Positions 58,599-64,000 of a stretch of 64,000 bases of DNA are shown here, in pieces (the first letter of the stretch is position 1; every line of letters starts with the position of its first letter). Made by a program: the position numbers and the translations under genes. The notes under the pieces were generated by a model. It searched no databases. It was not told the DNA's origin and saw nothing but the letters and a program-made list of their open reading frames with translations. The DNA is from Spongilla lacustris (taxonomy: Eukaryota; Porifera; Demospongiae; Spongillida; Spongillidae): positions 2,360,674 to 2,424,673 of the forward strand of contig OX442432.1 of NCBI GenBank assembly GCA_949361645.1. Reading direction: 5' to 3'.

Positions 58599-58678
58599 TC
58601 TCGTACCCAGACCTAAATGTACGTAACGATGATTATCGCTTACAGTATCGTTACGTACATTTGGGTCTGGGTACGAGA
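58599..58678. other. Strong 30-bp-stem hairpin
   Basis: TCTCGTACCCAGACC followed by AAATGTACGTAACGAT pairs with its complement ending at 58678 across a short loop; one mismatch. The CCCAGACC core also forms the hairpin at 40445-40515. Confidence 0.85.
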
Positions 58679-58679
58679 C

Positions 58680-59168
58680 TAGTCTGGGGGCTTCCTTTCG
58701 CAATTCGAAAATTAAGATCAAGATTTGGCTGCCAGTGGTGAAACGTGCAGTAAAAGCTCAGAGTTTACTTTTTTTTTATTGCCTCTGCCACTTTCTCAGC
58801 TGATCAGCTGCATGATGTAGAGCCTATTAGAGGGTCCCCTTGAATCGTTTCAGCAGCTTCCATCGCTTGATACTATACTTCTGCTGCTCTACCAGCTAAG
58901 GCCATTCCACCCAGCTATTATCCATTGCATTATTTACATATTAAAAATGAATACAATAATTACGATGCAATCTTACATCATTCTTATGCAATCGTACGTC
59001 ATGAGCAAAAGGCGGCACAACTGAAAATGATGGTGCTGTATATCCAGGCCTGTAGCTGTTGATGTCTGAGAAGCATCACCAGCATTGAGGATAGAAACCT
59101 TTGCCACCTTATTTTTAAAAAGAAGTGGATTTCAACTGCTAGACTTGCCTGAAGCTGGAATAAGGGAT
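58680..59168. other. No gene recognised
   Basis: Spacer before the CACTA-like element; T9 run near 58769. Confidence 0.45.
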
Positions 59169-61825
59169 CACTGCAAAAACAAAAGAGCGACGTTCACTCT
59201 TTATCACTCGACACCCTGCGAGTGAAAACCAAAACGAGTGAAAAGCACTTAATTTAAGATGTAGCGTAATTGAAGTGGTTTGCACTCGTACCGTAAATGT
59301 ATATATACACGTATGCAGGTAAAATTCAAATCGGTTAGTTCATTCTGTATTCATAATTATACCGTAAATATATATATTCACGATGCACTATTATACGCCA
59401 GAGCTATATATTGAATTTTATTATTGGAGCGTATCATTTGCGCCTTGGGCCTTTTCTTCAAAACGGCGCGTACAATCGAGCTAATCTCCGTGTGAGTCAG
59501 AAAGGGGTTCTACTATCCCGATTGTGGTGTTTGAACTCATTCCGCTCGACAAATGGTCGAGAATTGGCAGCTCTGCTAAGGTAATCCGGACGACTATATT
59601 GTCACGGTCGCTTGCTGTGACTTGTTTTGTGTTCCTATATGCGTTAGACGTTTGCTATTAGCGGTTGACCACATCAGCCATAACATACCAGCTGTTTGGA
59701 AAGATGCGCATCAAATGGAAACGTAGAGAAAGCAGTAAGTTATATACGGTACAGTATCAAGTGTTCCAAATCGTACGGTTATAATTTATCTACCATTGTA
59801 ATGTAAAGCGTAAAATGATAGGGAAATAAGGAAGGTACCTGAGTATGGATGTGGTGTGGGGAGGGAAGATGGGAGTGGTGTTGGTGTGAGCATGGGTGTG
59901 GTGCAAGGGGAGAACATGGTTGTGGCACAAGGGGCTAACATGGTTCTGGTGTAAGGGGAGAGCTTGGTTGTGGCACAAGGGGTTAACCCTTCACCTGCGA
60001 AGGGCACATTATTGTGCCCGATAGTAGCGCTTGCGCAATGCGGAAGGCACATTTATGTTACAAGGGGGTAACACAGTTGTGGTGCAAGGGGGTAACACAG
60101 TTGTGGTGCAAGGGGGTAACACAGTTGTGGTGCAAGTGGGTAACACAGTTGTGGTGCAAGGGGGTAACACAGTTCTGGTGCAAGGGGGTAACACAGTTGT
60201 GGTGCAAGGGGGTAACACAGTTGTGGCGCAAGGGGGTAACACAGTTGTGGTGCAAGGGGGTAACACAGTTGTGGTGCAAGGGGGTAACACAGTTGTGGTG
60301 CAAGGGGGTAACACAGTTGTGGTGCAAGGGTGTAACACAGTTCTGGTGCAAGGGGGTAACACAGTTGTGGTGCAAGGGGGTAACACAGTTGTGGTGCAAG
60401 GGGGTAACACAGTTCTGGTGCAAGGGGGTAACACAGTTGTGGTGCAAGGGGGTAACACAGTTGTGGCGCAAGGGGGTAACACAGTTGTGGTGCAAGGGGG
60501 TAACACAGTTGTGGTGCAAGGGGGTAACACAGTTGTGGTGCAAGGGGGTTACACAGTTGTGGTGCAAGGGGGTAACACAGTTGTGGTGCAAGGGTGTAAC
60601 ACAGTTGTGGTGCAAGGGGGTAACACAGTTGTGGTGCAAGGGGGTAACACAGTTGTGGTGCAAGGGGGTAACACAGTTGTGGTGCAAGGGTGTAACAGTT
60701 CTGGTGCAAGGGGGTAACACAGTTGTGGTGCAAGGGGGTAACACAGTTGTGGCGCAAGGGGTTAACACAGTTGTGGTGCAAGGGGGTAACACAGTTGTGG
60801 TGCAAGGGGGTAACACAGTTGTGGTGCAAGGGGGTAACGCAGTTGTAGTGCAAGGGGGTAACACAGTTGTGGTGCAAGGGGGTAACGCAGTTGTGGTGCA
60901 AGGGGGTAACATAGTTGTGGTGCAAGGGGGTAACATAGTTGTGGTGCAAGAGGGTAACACAGTTGTGGTGCGAGGGGGTAACACAGTTGTGGTGCAAGGG
61001 GGTAACACAGTTGTGGTGCAAGGGGGTATCACAGTTGTGGTGCAAGGGGGTAACACAGTTGTGGTACAAGGGAGGAACACAGTTGTGGCGCAAGGGGGTA
61101 ACACAGTTGTGAGTACATGTTTGCCTTGTTCCCTTGGTGATGTCAGCAGTTCCCTTTTGTTGATCAGGGGTTCCAGCAGAAGCGCACTTACATAGCCACC
61201 CAGAGGCCCCTCCCATCCACCACCTATGACTTCCGGAAGTAAGCACATGTATGGGAGCAGAACTCCTGTTGTATCAGCATGCATGCTGACAAACCTTGTT
61301 GAAAAAACCAGAGTGAGTGCCCAATTTAAGCATAGCTGTGTTTAGTGTTCTCTTTGTACTCCCAGCCCTGTTCCCTTGTACCCCCGGAGCAACAGTAAGT
61401 GCGTAACTGTTGAAATTAATATTTCCTCTTATCTCCATGCCAGAATGAAAACAGACGTAGCCTGGATTATAGCGTTGAACTGATGTCTTTTGAGATAATA
61501 TTTATCAAAGAAAGTATTTATCATGAATATTTATGAACTGTTTATCACGTGCCAATAGCTTGTAACGATTAACTGTGAATAACACTCGTATAAACGATAG
61601 CACAACACTCGCTAAAAAAAAAAAACGAGTGACTCTCACTTATATTAGCACGTGATCTCTCTCGTGAACGAGTGTGATGATTGTAGGTGACTTACACTCG
61701 TATTAACGCGTGCATATCACCCGCGGAAATAGTAAGGTGGAGATCACTCGTTTTAACGAGTGATAGGTTGGACGGAACGATCACTCGACGGGGCGAGTGA
61801 ACGTCACGCTTTTGTTTTTGCAGTG
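59169..61825. mobile_element. CACTA-like non-autonomous element
   Basis: The left end CACTGCAAAAACAAAAG at 59169 matches inverted at 61809-61825, followed on both sides by GACGTTCACTC after a short divergent step. Flanking AT at 59167-59168 and 61826-61827 fits a 2-bp target duplication. The subterminal regions (59195-59290 and 61600-61805) carry many CACTCG/CGAGTG motifs in both orientations, as CACTA (EnSpm) elements do for transposase binding. The interior has no transposase and is dominated by a 24-bp minisatellite. Confidence 0.72.
60056..61108. repeat. 24-bp minisatellite, about 44 copies
   Basis: The unit GGTAACACAGTTGTGGTGCA plus AGGG is repeated with few variants (GTTCTGG, GGCGCAA, GTGTAAC). 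A 2-bp deletion near 60692 shifts the register. Because 24 is divisible by three and the unit lacks stops in several frames, long frames exist on both strands; they switch repeat register at the deletion without stopping. This argues against a selected protein. Degenerate related words extend left to about 59890. Confidence 0.95.
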
Positions 61826-61937
61826 ATGTATTGGTTGTCCAAGTCAAGGGGGATAAGGAAGTAATTCCTTTTGTGTTCATAAATTCAATTTGATTACTGT
61901 TAGTTGGTATACATGTATAAAACGCTAACACATAAAG

Positions 61938-62560
61938 ATAGTCTGCATGCTGGTTCAAGAAAAACCTATGCTAGGGTAAGTAGTATTTCCTTGCTATTGG
62001 AGTGCTGTATACATGCATATGCTAAGTTGAGTCATGTGTGTGTCATATGTGTGTCACTTCTTATACACTGTAGGTCCAGTCATTGTACTCCTACATACCA
62101 AGAGTTGTGGTTGAAAAGTATGTAAGCTTGTGTTCAACATGCAGCTTAAGGAAACCACATCACACCAAAGCCCCTTTAAGACCAATAATAGCTGATGGGC
62201 TATTTTCTCGTATCCAGGTAGGTTTAATCACTATTCATGCTTACTACATGTACAAAATATATATTCATATCTTTAGATTGATCTGATTGATATGAGGCAT
62301 ATGCCACATAATGGATGCAACTGGATATTACACATTGTGGATCATTGGTCAAAGTTTAATTTTGCATTTCCTCTTGTGAAAAAGAAGGCAAACCATGTGG
62401 TTAAAGTACTGCACAACCAGTGTTTGGTTTGCCTGCTATCATTCACAGTGATAATGGCAAAGAATTTGTAAACAAACTCACTGAAGATGTAGTTTCTACA
62501 TGGCCATTCTCTCAAGTGTGTAGTGTGCCTACTCAACTAACCCTTGGGATTGGTGGTGTT
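61938..62560 (+). pseudogene. KRBA2/SCAND3-like integrase relic, N-terminal part
   Basis: Exon-like blocks with GT-AG introns at 61979-62073 and 62219-62276. The zinc-finger end SYIPRVVVEKYVSLCSTCSL joins ADGLFSRIQ and then IDLIDMRHMPHNGCNWILHI, which holds the first catalytic Asp. A frameshift near 62425 precedes HSDNGKEFVNKLTED (second Asp). The segment with the catalytic Glu is missing; the frame runs instead into an acidic stretch. Matches the integrase type captured in vertebrate KRBA2 and SCAND3. Inactive. Confidence 0.75.
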
Positions 62561-62589
62561 GCGGACGACCACTGATTAACTGCACATGA

Positions 62590-62940
62590 CCTGGAGGAGA
62601 AAGTAGAGGAGGATGAGGAGAAAGAAGAGAAGGATGAGGAAACTAAAGAGGGGGATGAGGAGAAAGAAAAGGAGGAAGTGGTGAGGATGAAGATATAGCA
62701 AAGTACAGTGGGGATGTAGACAAGGAAGATGATTTTGAAGATGATGGGAACAATGTAGTGGAAAAGGATTTGGAAGGTACGTATGTGGGCACTGTTGCAA
62801 GTCAGTCCGAATGCAATGTTGAGGAGAGAAACAAAACCACTGCTGCAAGCAATCTTCCTGATTCAGAAGTACATGTATGTGATGGTCATGAAAGTGATTA
62901 TGATCAGGATGGTAACAACAATGGACATGTAAGTGCCTAA
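62590..62940 (+). pseudogene. Acidic linker of the integrase-type element
   Basis: A GAGGAGAAAG-rich stretch encodes Glu/Lys/Asp repeats (EEDEEKEEKDEETKEGDEEK). It is followed by an exon-like Asp/Asn-rich segment ending at a GTAAGT donor (62930). Probably an expanded linker of the same broken gene. Confidence 0.5.
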
Positions 62941-63089
62941 CTATATTTTAACCTAATTAATCTTTCTGGTTCTTTTCGATGTATAGGTGGCTTTACTGAA
63001 GTCCAATTCAAGGGTTTTGGCTACTACTGATTAGCACTTGCCTGTTCGCCAGATTGCAGATAAGGAATATTTGAAAAATGCTAATAGGA

Positions 63090-63771
63090 CAATGGTAACT
63101 TGAAATACAACATTAAGCACAAAGTTAAAGAGTTTCATGTAGGAGATTTTGTTTCTGTAAGAATTCCTCGCATTGATTGGGCTTCCACTGACCCAAATAG
63201 ATTGCCATGCATAATTGTGCAGGTGATTGGAACAGTACATGCAATGTATTGCTTGTGGTGCAAATCAGGAGTGTTGAACAAATGCTATTCTGCTTGTGAT
63301 CTGGAATTGTTTGAAGGGAATTACAATCTATCTGTGAAAGGATGGGAAAGATCTTCTCGTACGTCACTTCGAGCGGCTTCTAAAGAAAGTACACCATGGA
63401 GTGCATTTTCAAAGAATAGGTGCAAGTGCACAGCAGGCTGCAGCACACAACGGTGCCCTTGTAAGAAGAATAAAATTGAATGCACCTCACACTGTCATAA
63501 AGGGGATAATAGCAAAAACAAGAATTGTACACCTGCATGTGCAATGAAATTATCGACACCATCTAATAGCAACAAAACTCCTTTCTTGAATACTCAAGCT
63601 TATTTATCATGTGTATGTAAAACGAGATGCAACAGTACTAAGTACTGCTGCTGTAAGAAGAACAAATCGTCCTGCACTGCAGTGTGTCACCCAGGATATT
63701 CTTGCACTAATGGAGATCACAATAAACCCTTGTGCAGTATTGATTTTAACAGCACATTCAGAATTAAATAA
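63090..63771 (+). pseudogene. C-terminal part with two CXC domains
   Basis: Begins with KEFHVGDFVSVRIPRIDWAS and LPCIIVQVIG, the small barrel typical after this integrase type. Two cysteine-rich CXC (tesmin/TSO1-like) units follow: CKCTAGCSTQRCPCKKNKIE at about 63421 and CVCKTRCNSTKYCCCKKNKS at about 63610. The stop is at 63769-63771. The upstream junction contains TAG and TGA codons and a frame change near 63030-63105, so the C-terminal part is open but disconnected from the integrase. Confidence 0.75.
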
Positions 63772-63779
63772 AGATTACG

Positions 63780-64000
63780 AAGACGATAAAGATACCTGGG
63801 TTACTATCTGTGATGTTAAATTGACAATGTACCATAAAGCAATACTTACATCTTCAAAAATCTGGCTAGATGATCTTATCATAACCCCCGGCCATGGCCC
63901 AAGATATGCTGAAACAGCAGCACCCATCCATAGATGGCTTTCAACCACCTGCACTTAGCCAGAATTTGGCAATGATTCCACCACAGGAACAATTTGTACA
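63780..64000 (+). pseudogene. Ulp1/SENP-like protease N-lobe fragment
   Basis: TWVTICDVKLTMYHKAILTS followed by WLDDLIIT, then after a frame change near 63880 AMAQDMLKQQHPSIDGF and LAMIPPQEQFVQ. The pattern W..I....LT...K..L....WL.D.II.....ML..Q resembles the start of C48 (Ulp1-like) protease domains in related elements. The window ends before the catalytic His, Asp and Cys. Confidence 0.5.

Noticed and set aside
60014..61284. Roughly 400-codon frames on both strands over the 24-bp minisatellite
   Set aside because: Stop-free repeat unit; the register changes at a 2-bp deletion without consequence and several frames are open at once.
1..64000. tRNA or rRNA genes
   Set aside because: No cloverleaf with proper A and B boxes and no rRNA-like conserved blocks were seen by eye; a covariance-model scan was not possible here.

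Overview
The window looks like nuclear DNA of an early-branching, probably marine, invertebrate; a demosponge is my best guess. The base composition is AT-rich and genes have short GT-AG introns. Long poly-G and poly-C tracts and dispersed TACATGTA words are everywhere. The transposon relics (THAP9/P-like transposase, KRBA2/SCAND3-like integrase with CXC and Ulp1-like parts, Ty3/gypsy Pol, and a non-LTR reverse-transcriptase C-terminus) recall families common in sponge and cnidarian genomes. The organism assignment is inference.

Protein-coding genes are few. (1) A complete eight-exon TMEM184-family membrane protein gene lies on the minus strand at 41066-47011 (424 codons plus stop). (2) A two-exon gene for a 90-residue acidic helical protein of unknown function (47167-47675, minus) ends 155 bp upstream of the TMEM184 start codon. 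(3) A two-exon secreted TIL-type serine protease inhibitor lies at 57409-57839, plus. (4) A large AIG1/IAN-like P-loop GTPase lies at 29293-30906, minus; it is one open frame apart from a single internal TAG.

Layout: 1-5.3 kb holds an inverted-repeat-flanked integrase relic and hAT-like ends with G/C tracts. 5.96-7.2 kb is a TIR element containing non-LTR retrotransposon debris. 10.2-26.7 kb is one huge inverted repeat: arms of about 7.5-7.8 kb, each with a roughly 1.8 kb outer segment and 5.6-6 kb of tandem 128/142-bp repeats, around a 1.3 kb loop. It has the architecture of a giant foldback element. 27.9-34.8 kb holds two copies of a composite element (long palindrome plus the 5' end of a Lys/Arg/Glu-rich ORF) and the GTPase. 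36-39.7 kb has a purine-rich array and a foldback element. 41-47.7 kb is the TMEM184 and small-gene locus, whose introns carry a foldback element, minisatellites and a long pyrimidine tract. 48.5-50.7 kb is a dead P-like transposase with a LINE 3' end inserted in it. 50.75-56.7 kb is bracketed by inverted roughly 390-bp arms and contains CCTAGG-centred quasi-palindromes, a third foldback copy and a young, internally deleted gypsy element. 59.2-61.8 kb is a CACTA-like element (CACTG...CAGTG ends, subterminal CGAGTG motifs) carrying a 24-bp minisatellite. 61.9-64 kb is a KRBA2-like integrase relic running off the window.

The genes do not form a pathway. The dominant biology is transposon layering, and palindromes and foldback structures are unusually frequent at every scale from 16 bp to 16.5 kb.
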